DNA of 63,321 nucleotides from Cylindrodendrum hubeiense (lineage: Eukaryota; Ascomycota; Sordariomycetes; Hypocreales; Nectriaceae). The stretch is from contig JAANBB010000224.1 of NCBI GenBank assembly GCA_014621425.1, forward strand, positions 1 to 63,321, written 5' to 3'. A program made the translations under genes and the position numbers. Below the pieces are notes generated by a model. It was not told where the DNA came from. It did no database searches and was given only the letters and a program-made list of their open reading frames with translations. The stretch's first letter is position 1, and the number at the start of each line of letters is the position of its first letter. This document shows positions 46,914 to 57,122 of this stretch, one piece after another.

Positions 46914-47457
46914 GATTAATGGGATGTTTTGGAGTTGTATAGGTGAGGGTGGTACAGGCAATGGGTTGGAGTGTCGCGTGGTCAGGACTAAGGAGTTCAA
47001 CTGAATATGTGTTCTTGAGTGGACACTGAAGCTTGCTGCAGCTCCACTGACAAAAATAGCTGTCGTCAGCCCCTATCGGGTGATTACTAGTCGCCTCCAT
47101 GCCATCAACTGTGCTTTTTGGTTACTGTAATGAGATTTCTGGAATATGATGGTTCCTACAATTGAGATTACTTTATTGAATCACTGGTTTGACTCATTAC
47201 CCCCGAGGAATCCATCTTTGACCATGAAGACTGCCGGCAATTGTCTGCCCTCTGTGGCGCATTCCGCCCACCATTGAATAAGCCACACCTGCCATTCGTT
47301 CCCGGCTGTGGCGGACAATCCCGGCGCCGAGAGCTCTCTGTGGCTCGAAAATGTGCTACTCCACAGATCATAAGTGCTTGCCGAAACCGAGCATTGCAAC
47401 GACCATTGACTCCATGTCAGACCTTCATTCTCGGTCTGATAATCCCTCGTCGCGGCA
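46914..47457. other. Divergent promoter, membrane protein/IF2
   Basis: 544 bases shared by two divergent genes. No coding frame is supported apart from the leaders. A shared promoter would fit coordinated expression, but nothing in the sequence proves it. Confidence 0.5.
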
Positions 47458-50400
47458 ATGTTGAGAGCTCGCGCGTTACAGGTCAGCTGATCCCCCTTCG
47501 TCGGTTCTTCCTTTGCAATTGATTAACGCCGGCTACAGGAGCGCTGCAATTCGTATGTATGCGCTTTCTGCCGACACAAGCTCACGCCGAGGGGAGCACA
47601 GCTCAGAGATGGCCACTTTTCGACCGCCGCAGGCTCGACAGCCTCTCTGGGGGTCTCGGCTAGGTTAAAATCCTTCGGCTCGCAATCATTTGGCGTGCGC
47701 GCTCTGTCGACAAGCTCGCCACTGCGCGGGCCAAACGACAATGGTAACTCTGGACCGGGAGCGTTCCCGGGAGGAGGGTTTGGATCTGGGTTGGGATCTT
47801 TCGGCTCATTTGCCAACAACACCCCCGCGAACCCGAATACCACGCCTGTTCCCAATGCGCTTCTTCCTCACGAGCGGGAGGCTCGAAAAAAGATGGGTCT
47901 CAACCCCCCCAAGCCACCACCGAAACCCTCGAACAACGCGGGTGCTCCCGGCGATAACTCGGCTCGCGGATCCTCGAAGAAGAACAATAAGAACAACAAC
48001 AATAACAAGCGACCCAATCGAGTAAGGAACAACGATAAACAACTCGATTCCGATGCGACCAAGTCCCAGTCCGGCCCGCTCTCGAGTTCGTTGCTTGCCG
48101 AGGCGTTCAAGATCGACCGCAACCCGGGTCCGGTGGCAACTCCATCATCGTGGTCTCGTGATGAGTCCGCCCAAGCCCAAGACTCTCAGGCCGCATCTAC
48201 GCCGTCACAGGTCTCCTGGGGCGCTTTCAGCGCTCGAAAGGTAGACACGTCGGTTCCGGCCCCGAAGCAGGCGTCCAAGAACAAGGCTACCACTCGAAAC
48301 CAGTCCAAATCAGCTGGTAGCGGCGATGGGTCCGAAGTCTGGGGCCAACTCAAGCGGGCATCACGCAAGGAATCTTCCAAGGCTGCTCAAAGTTCGGCCG
48401 ATGGTGAGGGCGACTTCTGGGATGCTCTTGAGAACAGAGTCAGTGGTTTCCGTGGACAAAGGAAAGGCAACCAGACCACGGGCGCTGGAGCAACACAGGG
48501 CCAAACCAAGCTCGGGTCCTATGAGGCTTCTTCAAACCAATTCGCTCCCTGGTCTGAGGCAAATCAAGATCAATCCACAGAGCAGCCACAGCGGAAATCG
48601 AGATTTGAAGAGGAAGAGGAGGACTACTCTAGACGAGGCGGCAAGAAAGACAAGCGCCAGAGCAACCGACGGAGGCAAGAGGAAGAAGATGAGGACTGGG
48701 ACGATGAGGCGATAAAGAAATGGGAGGCGAGACAGCGCCGAAAGGCCGAGAAGGACGCCAAGAGACGCGCTGGTGAGCAGGTAGAGGCGCAAGCAGTCCA
48801 GATCTTCCTCCCGGAGTACATCAGTGTGTCCAATCTAGCAGGCGCTCTAAAGCTCCAGATCTCTCATTTCCTGCGCGACCTGGAACAGATGGGCTTCGAG
48901 GACATTACCGAAGACACCATCATGACCGGAGATACGGCTGGTCTTGTTGCGATGGAGTATGGACTTGAGCCGACCATCGACACAGGCTCCAAACGCGACC
49001 TACGGCCTCGACCTGTTCCGGAGGATCCTTCCATGCTTCCGGCTCGTCCGCCCGTCGTCACCATTATGGGTCACGTCGATCATGGCAAAACCACTCTTCT
49101 GGACTGGCTAAGAAAGTCTTCAATCGCCGCTGGCGAACACGGTGGTATCACCCAGCACATTGGTGCCTTTGTCGTCAATATGTCGTCCGGGAAGCAAATC
49201 ACCTTCCTCGACACGCCCGGCCACGCCGCCTTCCTGTCCATGCGCCAACGAGGTGCCAACGTGACGGATATCGTTGTACTGGTGGTGGCTGCCGATGACA
49301 GTGTCATGCCCCAGACCATTGAGGCGCTGAAGCATGCCACATCGGCCAAGGTCCCCATCATTGTGGCGATCAACAAGGTTGATAAGGAGGACGCCCGGGT
49401 CGAACAGGTCAAGTCCGACCTTGCTCGACACGGAGTCGAGATTGAAGACTATGGAGGCGATGTGCAGGTTGTCTGCGTCAGCGGCAAGACTGGTCTAGGC
49501 ATGGAAGATCTCGAGGAGAACATTGTCACCCTTGCCGAAATGCTCGATGTTCGAGCCGAGAGCGATGGCATGGCTGAGGGATGGATTCTGGAGTCTAGCA
49601 TCAAGCAAATCGGAAAGTCAGCATCTGTCCTCGTCAAGCGAGGAACGCTTCGACTGGGCGACTACATCGTCGCCGGCAAAACGTGGGCCAAGATCCGTGT
49701 CCTCCGCAACGAAGCTGGAGTTGAAATCACCGAGGCACCTCCCGGAACGCCAGTCGAGGTCCTAGGCTGGCGCGATCTGCCCGAGGCCGGAGAACAAGTC
49801 CTTCAGTCACCGGACGAGGGCAAGGCCAAGACGGCCATCGAGTATCGGCAGGAAATGGCGGATCGCCTGGAGAGCTCCGCCCAGCTCGCCGAGCACGAGC
49901 AGCGCATCCGCGAGAAGACTGCGGCCGAAGAGGCTGCGGCCGCGGCGGAGGCAGACGGCGTCGAAGCCCCCGTCGAGGAGGCGGAGCCCGGCATTATCTT
50001 CCAGAACGTCATCGTCAAGGCCGATGTGGCGGGCTCCGTCGAGGCCGTGTGTGGCACCGTCCAGGAGATTGGCAACCACGAGGTGCAGACCAAGGTCCTG
50101 CGGTCATCGGTCGGTCCCATCTCCGAGTACGACGTCGACCACGCGGCGACGTCCAAGAGCATCATTGTCAACTTCAATAACGCCATCGCGCCGCACATCC
50201 GCCAGCGCGCCGACGAGAACAAGGTGCGCATCATCGACCACAGCGTCATCTACCACGTCGCCGACGAGGTCAAGGACGCCCTGTCGGACCTCCTGCCGCA
50301 GACCATCACCCACCGTGTCCTCGGTGAGGCCGACATCCTGCAGGTCTTCGCCATCAACCTCAAGAAGCGCGTCAGCCAGAACATTGCCGGCTGCAAGATC

Positions 50401-50682
50401 CGCAACGGCGCCATCAAGCGGACGTCTACGGTCAAGGTGCTCCGGCGTGGTAAGGTCATTTTCGATGGTAAGTCTATCCGATTCTCTTCATTCTTTTCCA
50501 AGGATCCCGTACTAACACCATGCGCTTTAGGCAAAATCAACACGCTCAAGCACGTCAAAAAGGACGTCATGGAGATGGGCAAGGGCTCCGAGTGCGGTAT
50601 CGGCTTCGAGGGCTTCCAGGATGTGCAGATCGACGATCAGATCCAAACATACGAAGAGATCAAGGAGAAACGACACTTGTAA
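47458..50682 (+). CDS. IFM1: Mitochondrial translation initiation factor IF-2
   Basis: Three exons, 47458..47481 (24 nt), 47539..50467 and 50531..50682, encode 1034 residues. The short first exon gives MLRARALQ and exon 2 continues with an Arg/Ser-rich, acid-poor stretch, a good mitochondrial presequence. Residues of about 80-400 are a disordered Asn/Gly/Lys-rich extension. The GTPase core follows: G1 GHVDHGKT at about residue 519, switch GGITQHIG, G3 DTPGHAAF, G4 NKVDK, G5 SGKTG. After it come the IF2 domain II and the C-terminal domains binding fMet-tRNA ([33 protein letters not shown]). The factor brings formyl-Met-tRNA to the mitochondrial ribosome in a GTP-dependent step. The last intron (50468..50530, 63 nt, GTAAGT, branch TACTAAC, TAG) has a length divisible by three and no stop in frame, so retention would merely insert 21 residues. 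Confidence 0.96.
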
Positions 50683-51098
50683 AAACATGAACGATGAAAG
50701 TGTATGAAAAGCATATGGAAGAGGCATGGCAGATCAGGGGCCGGGTTACAGGAGGCCAGCTATTTTCGCCGTGTGCCGGTCATATATGAACTGTACTAAA
50801 AGTAAAAGACAAGGTGTATTTGTAGGCTATGATAGGAGGATAGCATCAGCTCATGGGGTTGCATGGTGTAGATGATATGAATCAATCTCAATACTAGTAA
50901 AAGATGTATACCTAGGGCCATCAGGAACTGTGGTCTTTGCTAGGATGAATTACAACTAGGTCGATGGACACATGCGCTTCAAGACAAGATTCTCTACATG
51001 TGACTTCACGGGGGGACGAATGAATTTAGTTCATTGAACTCTTCTTCAAGTCCCGAAAGGGCCCAGGCTAAATTATTTTCACCTACCTCTCCCAAACA
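50683..51098. other. Convergent 3' region, IF2/TSR3
   Basis: About 415 bases between convergent stops, AT-rich, containing both 3' UTRs. Nothing else seen. Confidence 0.5.
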
Positions 51099-52292
51099 TC
51101 ACCCCCTACCCGGCGCCGAGGTAAAGTTGGACGAGAAGGTCTTGGTGGTGATGGCGGCGCGCTCGCGCTCCTTGTCCAGCTTTGCGAGGCCAATGCGGTC
51201 GGTGACGGGGGTGGCGGAGATGATGTTGTCAAACTCGTCGTCCTCGTCGTCCTCGTCACCGTTGTCCGAGTCGGGCTCGACGTCGGAGGCGGGCTTGAGG
51301 TGCTGCTGGGGGTTGGGGATGGTGGCAGGTTTCTGGCGCGACTCTTCGGCGGCGGGGTTGGAGAAGGCCTTTGAGGCGAGGACTTTGCGGCGGATTTCGG
51401 CCATGGCGGCTTCATCGTCTGAGTCGTCGGATATTGCGTACGGGTCTCTGTCTTGTTCGTCGTCATGACCTGGTTTGGGGGCCTTGGCGGGCTTCTTGCC
51501 CAGGTATATGCCGTCTATACTCTCCTTGTCTGAGTTGGCCTCGTCATCCTCGTCGTCGTCGTCTTCGTCGTCGTCTTCAGAAGAGTCCATTCGCCTTCGG
51601 TTGGTGTTTCCGCTGGTCCACATGTCATCGCCATCTTCTCGACTCTCGGTGTACTCCCTCTCCAGCTGTTCCATCCACTCCTCCTCCGTCTTCTTGATCT
51701 CGGCGGCATCGGCGCATGCGGCATAGCGCTTGAGGATGGTGGAGTTGATTTCGAGGAACGACACGCCGTAAGAAAACGGCTCGAGGATCTGCTCGGCCCA
51801 GTCTGCGTGGCCGCAGATGTAGAAGGCGGCGGCGAGGGCCTCGACGCAGTTTAGACGCCAGGGCTTGCCGTAGTTGACGGAGTTCGCAGCGACCAGGTAG
51901 GGCAGCAGGCGCTCACACTTGCCACCGACCTTGTTCCACTGGATCTCCTGGGTGCGGGCCCATGAGCACTCGACGACGGCGGCGCCGAACTGGTCCATGA
52001 GCTCGCGGTCGGCAGGCGAGACGACGACCTTGCCGTTGGGCGTGATGATGACGCCGTTGTGGCGCTGGCCGAGATGCAAGTCGCGCATCATGCCGAGCCG
52101 GATGAGCTTCTTGCCGGAGCATCGCTTGGGGTCGCAGTGGCCGAGATCCCAGCAAGCGGCCTTGAAGGCTAGGCGTCGTCTCGCGGTGCCCGGCTCATCA
52201 CCCTCGCCATCGCGGGGTTCTCGGTTTCGCGGCAGGCCGTAACCTCCGCTGCCGCCGCGTTTGCTCTTGAAGTCTTTCTTATGGCGGACCAT
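51099..52292 (-). CDS. TSR3: 18S rRNA aminocarboxypropyltransferase Tsr3
   Basis: Single exon, 397 residues, from the ATG at 52292 (MVRHKKDFKSKRGGSGGYG). The N-terminal 200 residues are the Tsr3 fold: KAACWDLGHCDPKRCSGKKL, RLGMMRDLHLGQRHNGVII, SPADRELMDQFGAAVVECSW, GGKCERLLPYLVAANSVNYG and KPWRLNCVEALAAAFYICGH. Known role: SAM-dependent transfer of the aminocarboxypropyl group to the hypermodified uridine in the P-site region of 18S rRNA, a late cytoplasmic step of small-subunit maturation. The C-terminal half is a long acidic tail with many Asp/Glu runs and some KPAKAPKPG-like basic spots, longer than the catalytic core needs and probably disordered; yeast Tsr3 also has an acidic tail. The conserved N-terminal residues decide the start. 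Confidence 0.95.
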   Translation of the reverse strand: MVRHKKDFKSKRGGSGGYGLPRNREPRDGEGDEPGTARRRLAFKAACWDLGHCDPKRCSGKKLIRLGMMRDLHLGQRHNGVIITPNGKVVVSPADRELMDQFGAAVVECSWARTQEIQWNKVGGKCERLLPYLVAANSVNYGKPWRLNCVEALAAAFYICGHADWAEQILEPFSYGVSFLEINSTILKRYAACADAAEIKKTEEEWMEQLEREYTESREDGDDMWTSGNTNRRRMDSSEDDDEDDDDEDDEANSDKESIDGIYLGKKPAKAPKPGHDDEQDRDPYAISDDSDDEAAMAEIRRKVLASKAFSNPAAEESRQKPATIPNPQQHLKPASDVEPDSDNGDEDDEDDEFDNIISATPVTDRIGLAKLDKERERAAITTKTFSSNFTSAPGRG

Positions 52293-52850
52293 TTTTGTGG
52301 GATTCGGATTTGCGAGTGTAGGGCGTATCGAGGAAAGCAAGTCTTCCGTCTGTTGCGCGCTCGATAAAGGTAGAAACGTTGTGGCGATGTGCTGTATGAG
52401 TGGGAGATTTTTCTTGAAGAAGAATGTTGGACCGATAAGCGCGATAATAGCGGAGTGGCGGGGTTGGATGGAGGGGCACAGGGCTGTGGCTCAGGCGGGG
52501 GTACGGGGGGGAGAAGCGCCACAGGGTATAACACACAATCGAGATAGTCGAGCAAGAGGATACAACTTGGCAAGTTCCAACTACAAAATTATACAAACTC
52601 GAAACACTTCATCACAGGTAAACTAGACCATTTTCAATATCCACCAACAACCGGCTCTGAGAAAAGGATGTGCTAAATAAAAAGACTACAGAGGAGCAGC
52701 CTCACGGTGGTTTGGGTCCCACGAGTATTCTGATGATCAGCATTTTCGCCGGCATCAACTTGATGCCACCAAGACATACCCAAGTATTTGACACCATATT
52801 ACGTGTGGGCTGTCTTGATTATATTTGCAGATCTGTTTCGACAACTAGAA
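52293..52850. other. TSR3 leader and flank
   Basis: About 560 bases. The left half is the TSR3 promoter and leader; the right half runs into the glycine-rich locus. No gene is supported here. Confidence 0.45.
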
Positions 52851-53685
52851 TCATCCTCCCCCGCCTCCTCCGCCTCCGTTTCCTCCGCCTCCATCTCCTA
52901 CTCCTCCATATCCTCCTCCTCCAGGGTCTCCTCCATATCCCCCTTCTCCAAAGTCTCCTTCGTCATGGTCTCTTCCCACAGAACTCATCCAACCACTATC
53001 AATGAAAGAGTAGCACTCTCTACCGGAATTTTCTCCTTCATTGTAAATATCACAATTCACCACTCCACTATCATTGTAGCGCCCCCGTCTCCCGCTTCTA
53101 GAAGACTCTCCCCCGTAGTGACCAGTCCCATTGCCACCTCGACCTCTCCCATTTCCCTGAGTTGCGTGATCTTTTCTACTTGTCGTACTTTTGATGGTCG
53201 CCGCTCTGTCCGTTTCGTCGCTCTGGAACCCAGAAAAGCCATGGTTACTCTGGGGTTCGTTCGAAACAGCGAAGCGACTGCTCCATGTGGAAACTGGTAC
53301 ATCTGGCATATTTATCCGTCCATCACTAAGTCGCTCATACGCATTAATCTGTTCGTCTCGCGGCCATGTGGCCCATGGGGCGAGGAAATAGTGGCTATAC
53401 GTCCCGGCCTCGAAGGAATGGCTAAAGGGCTGCGCGCGGTGAATGCCGCCCAGCTTAACTCGCACCAGGGACGCCTCGTGATCGCGTAGATTATCCCCGT
53501 GCATCCAAGCCGTGGCTTTCCAGAACTCGGTAGTATGGGCCGTAGATGCTATCAGCATAGTTGTTGCGCAACTTCGTTGCCTTATGGGACAAACGGATTC
53601 CGAAGATGGCTACCGGAAATGCCACGCCGATGCATGCAATACGGAAGAAGGAGAATAGAATGGCGATTTCCCATCGGCACGCCAT
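52851..53685 (-). pseudogene. Possible frameshifted gene, TM segment plus Gly-rich tail
   Basis: Two overlapping minus-strand frames look like parts of one protein. Frame A starts at the ATG at 53685 with a hydrophobic segment (IACIGVAFPVAIFGI) and ends at a TAA at 53491 after ESHGLDARG. Frame B is open from 53558 to a TGA at 52851; it carries NLRDHEASLVRVKLGGIHRA, YFLAPWATWPRDEQINAYE and a glycine-rich tail of alternating GGYGG and poly-Gly. A one-base shift at the run of four G on the coding strand (53495-53498) would make them continuous. I see no splice donor that would do the same. It may be a decayed gene, a base-calling slip, or two unrelated frames. I do not recognise the product; it sits between TSR3 and the lipase-like gene on the same strand. 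Confidence 0.45.
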
Positions 53686-54577
53686 CCTCGGAAACTTTAA
53701 CTATCAGCTATTTCCATATAGTTTGTTGGTGCTATTTGACCGGGAGAAATTGCTTTATTCAAAAGCATACACTTGTTGATAACGTACTGGTGGCTTCATC
53801 AGGTGCCGCGAAGCAAAGTCATGTTTCCTGCCGGCCAGGAGTACACACCTCCCCGCCCAAGGCTAGTCAGACAATATCACAAGGCTTTTTATGTGGCTGT
53901 TTTTTTAATAGCCAATCCCAAATCATTGTTTTCATGTTTAGAAGTGCAAGTCTAGACCACACAACGAGGCAGACTCAGACCACCAAGCTAACCATCACCC
54001 CTCCGCCACAATGCAAGCCAAAGCGTCAGGTATTGGCTGGCAGCTCTTCAGCTATCGCACAGATGCCCTCATAAATGACTAATAAGGCTCCTCATATTTG
54101 TCATGTTATTGTTTCCAATACTAACCCCCACCCACTCCGTCTTGATAACAGTGGTGTTGTGCACAGTGCGATTCCTCTTGTCGGATTCTGCACCTCAAGG
54201 AGATGATACACCTCCTGTTCGCGAACTGGAGCTGGTTTTTGTGAACTTAGCAAGTTCTTGTCCTATTGTTGGGGGTTTAAAATGTATTGTTATTCGAGCT
54301 CATAGGACACATCACTTTTAAGAACCCAATATTATTCTATCATTATATTTACAATGTACTTGTATGAGACATCCCGATTCGTACTTGAGCTCGCCAAACT
54401 AAATGGACATTATTTTATATTAGGAAAATTAGAAATACCAAGAAGATCCTTGAGCTAATCAAAAAGAAATTGGTAGCATGATATTGCTTTGATACCAATA
54501 GTACAATAACCCCCCCCCCCGACTGCGTCGTTCACATCAATTTGACAATCCACAATGGCAGCAACCATGAACTCATC
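53686..54577. other. AT-rich intergenic region
   Basis: About 890 bases, visibly AT-richer than its surroundings and without a supported frame. It includes a run of 11 C at 54510-54520. Should contain the 3' UTR of the lipase-like gene. Confidence 0.5.
54510..54520. repeat. C homopolymer, 11 bases
   Basis: Eleven consecutive C, close to the 3' end of the lipase-like gene. Unusual in this AT-rich stretch and prone to length errors. Confidence 0.9.
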
Positions 54578-56191
54578 CTAGGCCCATCCATTTTGACCAT
54601 TGAACATACCATCATTTACCAACTGGACTCTATCTGAATATCGTTTCCCGCTGTGTACGGCGATGCGGCAGAACAAGAGCTTCTCGAACTCGGAGCTTGG
54701 GACCTCGACGGCTTTCAGCTGAATGGCATCGTCCTGTAGCCGCATCATGAGCACAACCCTCGGCCCGATGTGATGATAGAATAGCCTGGACACCGGCCAG
54801 GTATTTCCTTCAACCTGCAGGAAAGCCTTTTCGAAATCACGAGGGGTTTCAGCGGCGGTAGTATATTTCAGCGGCGATGGGCCGCCTAGAGAATAATCAG
54901 GGGCATCAACAGTGTCCTCGTCATCGGTCCACTCCTCACTCAGCGAAAGCGGACTCTGGTCGTACATGGACCTTACAAGATTTGCCAATGACATGATATA
55001 CAACCTGTCTGCACGACTAACCAAGTCAAACTCGTTGATAATGCTCAAAGCAACAGTTGCTTCACTGGGAGTTTGGTATCTCGCCAGATCGATAGGCAGA
55101 GTAACCGAAGGAGGCGAACCAAAGTTGATGCAAGAAAACTTAGCCCGATCCCCTTAACTTTTTGTCAGTCGGCTGTCAATTCGCTTTGTGATTGGGTTTT
55201 CTCACCGAAGCTCGCATTCGAGAGATATCGAAGGAAAAGAAGGGATGCCACAGCTCCGCCAGCTGAGTGGCCGGTAAACACCACATGCTTCTTCTCAGAA
55301 CCTTGAGCATTGACATAACGTTGAATTCTCCGCGAGACATTGTTATCCAGAGCTTCGGCACTATTAAGGAAGCCAGAGTGGGCGAGAAGCTCCAAACCAC
55401 CGGTCATAGCGGGATCCTAGCTGGTGTTAACAGCGGCAAGCCACGAGAGGTCAAATATCAAGCACATACGATGAAGTGCCCCGTAGCTCTTGGGCGCTCG
55501 TTTGCATTTACTACATGGTCCATATTGCTTGCGCTGCCCCGGACAGCGATGACAAGGACGGGGAGAAATTCGCTTCCTGCTACCGAATTCACTTGTGGAG
55601 TGACAACGGTTGACGTCCACGCCTTGACGCTCCCTCCAAGCGACGGCGTAGCGACATGGTCGCTTTGGACTGTATATTCCGCGGTATCAACGATGTCATT
55701 CGCGGCGTGGTAAGTACCGTGGGCGCACTTCCAAGCGATAGAGACCAACTGGGCCTTCGCCTGTGAACTGACGGTCCAAGAAGCACAGTTAGCCCAGGCA
55801 GGGGGTGGATCGGGTATCAGGCTGCTGTTTACCACTTCCAATCTACACATGCCTCCTTCTCGGTTACCTGGGAGTTGCTATATTTGGATGCTTCATGGTC
55901 CAGCTGATGGAGCAGCTCTTTTAGTTGGCCATTCAAATCCCCTAGGAATGGAGGTAGCATTCGTTAGCGTATCGGCTCGCATCGCCCATGCCAGGAAATC
56001 GTCTTACCGCGAAGATCGATTTGCTCAAGAGCGCTCTCAAGCACGGTAGAGAGCTCGGCCACGGCAGCTGAAGCTCCTTGGGAGTTGTCGACAAATGTGA
56101 AACCAGAGGAGGGGACGGCAGCTGAGGCCGCGACAGCCGAGGCACTTGACTCTGGGTTGGATTTGGCAATACGGAAAAGGCGCTTCATCAT
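54578..56191 (-). CDS. Class 3 lipase-like alpha/beta hydrolase
   Basis: Five exons, 56191..56008, 55941..55868, 55760..55470, 55416..55206 and 55152..54578, join to 444 residues. Introns are 66, 107, 53, 53 and hence mostly typical; the 107-nt intron (55761..55867) is the least certain, because alternative acceptors exist inside it. Lipase class 3 features: the beta-strand motif LVIAVRGSAS with downstream Asp; the nucleophile elbow VVFTGHSAGGA with Ser234; FSCINFGSPP; and EFDLVSRADRLY, which would supply the acidic residue. The catalytic His is not obvious by eye. No signal peptide is seen, so an intracellular lipase or a hydrolase-like protein is likelier than a secreted enzyme. The N-terminal 60 residues are Ala/Ser-rich. 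Divergent from the GGA gene. The substrate cannot be told. Confidence 0.82.
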
Positions 56192-57122
56192 CGATGTTCA
56201 CGGATATATTGCTATTAATGAGAGTTGCTCATACTGCTGCACTTGGCGGAAACAGGGAGGTGCCGCTCCGACAGTCAAATTAGTAGACTGGGAGTAGTGA
56301 GGATGTATGGTGGGAGTCCCTGGTGGCTGTGCCAGCTAGTCCTAGGCTGCCTTGTTAAGTGATGCAGCTGCCTGCCGGGCCGCAATACGAGGTTCACGTC
56401 AGTGGTTTTGCGTCAGAAGACGCTAAAAACATGTGCCGGCTTCTGAGCTCGGGTTCGGCTTCAAAGATTCGCCGTGCTACGGTTTTATCAAAGAACAAAA
56501 TAAGTAATGTACCAACCCGTGTTCTTTGTCTCGATACCAACCTACCCAAGCAGATTGACTGACAACTGGCATTCAAGGCGCCGTTGTGGCACACACCAGC
56601 GCGCCATCAATTCCCCATCCCGGCGGCTTAGTCATCCCCGCCAGCCGCCGCTCCAACGTCCATAGGAGGGGCAAAGCCGCTAAGCCGAATTAGACGCCAC
56701 TCAGGAACTACGACACCGTCACCAAGACCACCACCACGCTACTTGCTGGCCTCACTCTCAGCACAGCGTGTCCGGAGTCTCACGCCTACAGCACCAACGT
56801 CGGCGACGGCCACGACTTGACAACGCCATTGCAGCTCGTGCGCCGTGACTGGAGTTCTCCTTCTCCTTGAGCAGTTCAGGCCGCTTCGTCCGCCCCATGT
56901 CGCCGACCTAGTCTCCATCTCGGCTTCTCCCTCGAGCTCCGCCCATCCCCCTGTCTATCGGCCCCGCTCTCCCTCCAGCTGTCACCTTGCCAGCTCTCCG
57001 CCAGCTCTCCGCCAGCTCGCCCGACGGTGATCGCCTCACATCGTCGGCCATCCTCGTCTCTCGTCGCTTCGCTTCGCCTCTCGTCCGTCTCGCGACCCCC
57101 GCATCGCACCTATCCCTCCGCT
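56192..57122. other. Divergent promoter, lipase-like/GGA
   Basis: 930 bases. The 300 bases before the GGA start are pyrimidine-rich with CTCTCC and CTCGC runs on the plus strand, a typical leader. The frame of GGA is open upstream to 57027 but from a GTG, so I keep the ATG at 57123. Confidence 0.5.

Noticed and set aside
54103..54321. 72-codon plus-strand frame in AT-rich DNA
   Set aside because: Short, no motif, no neighbouring exons that could join it.
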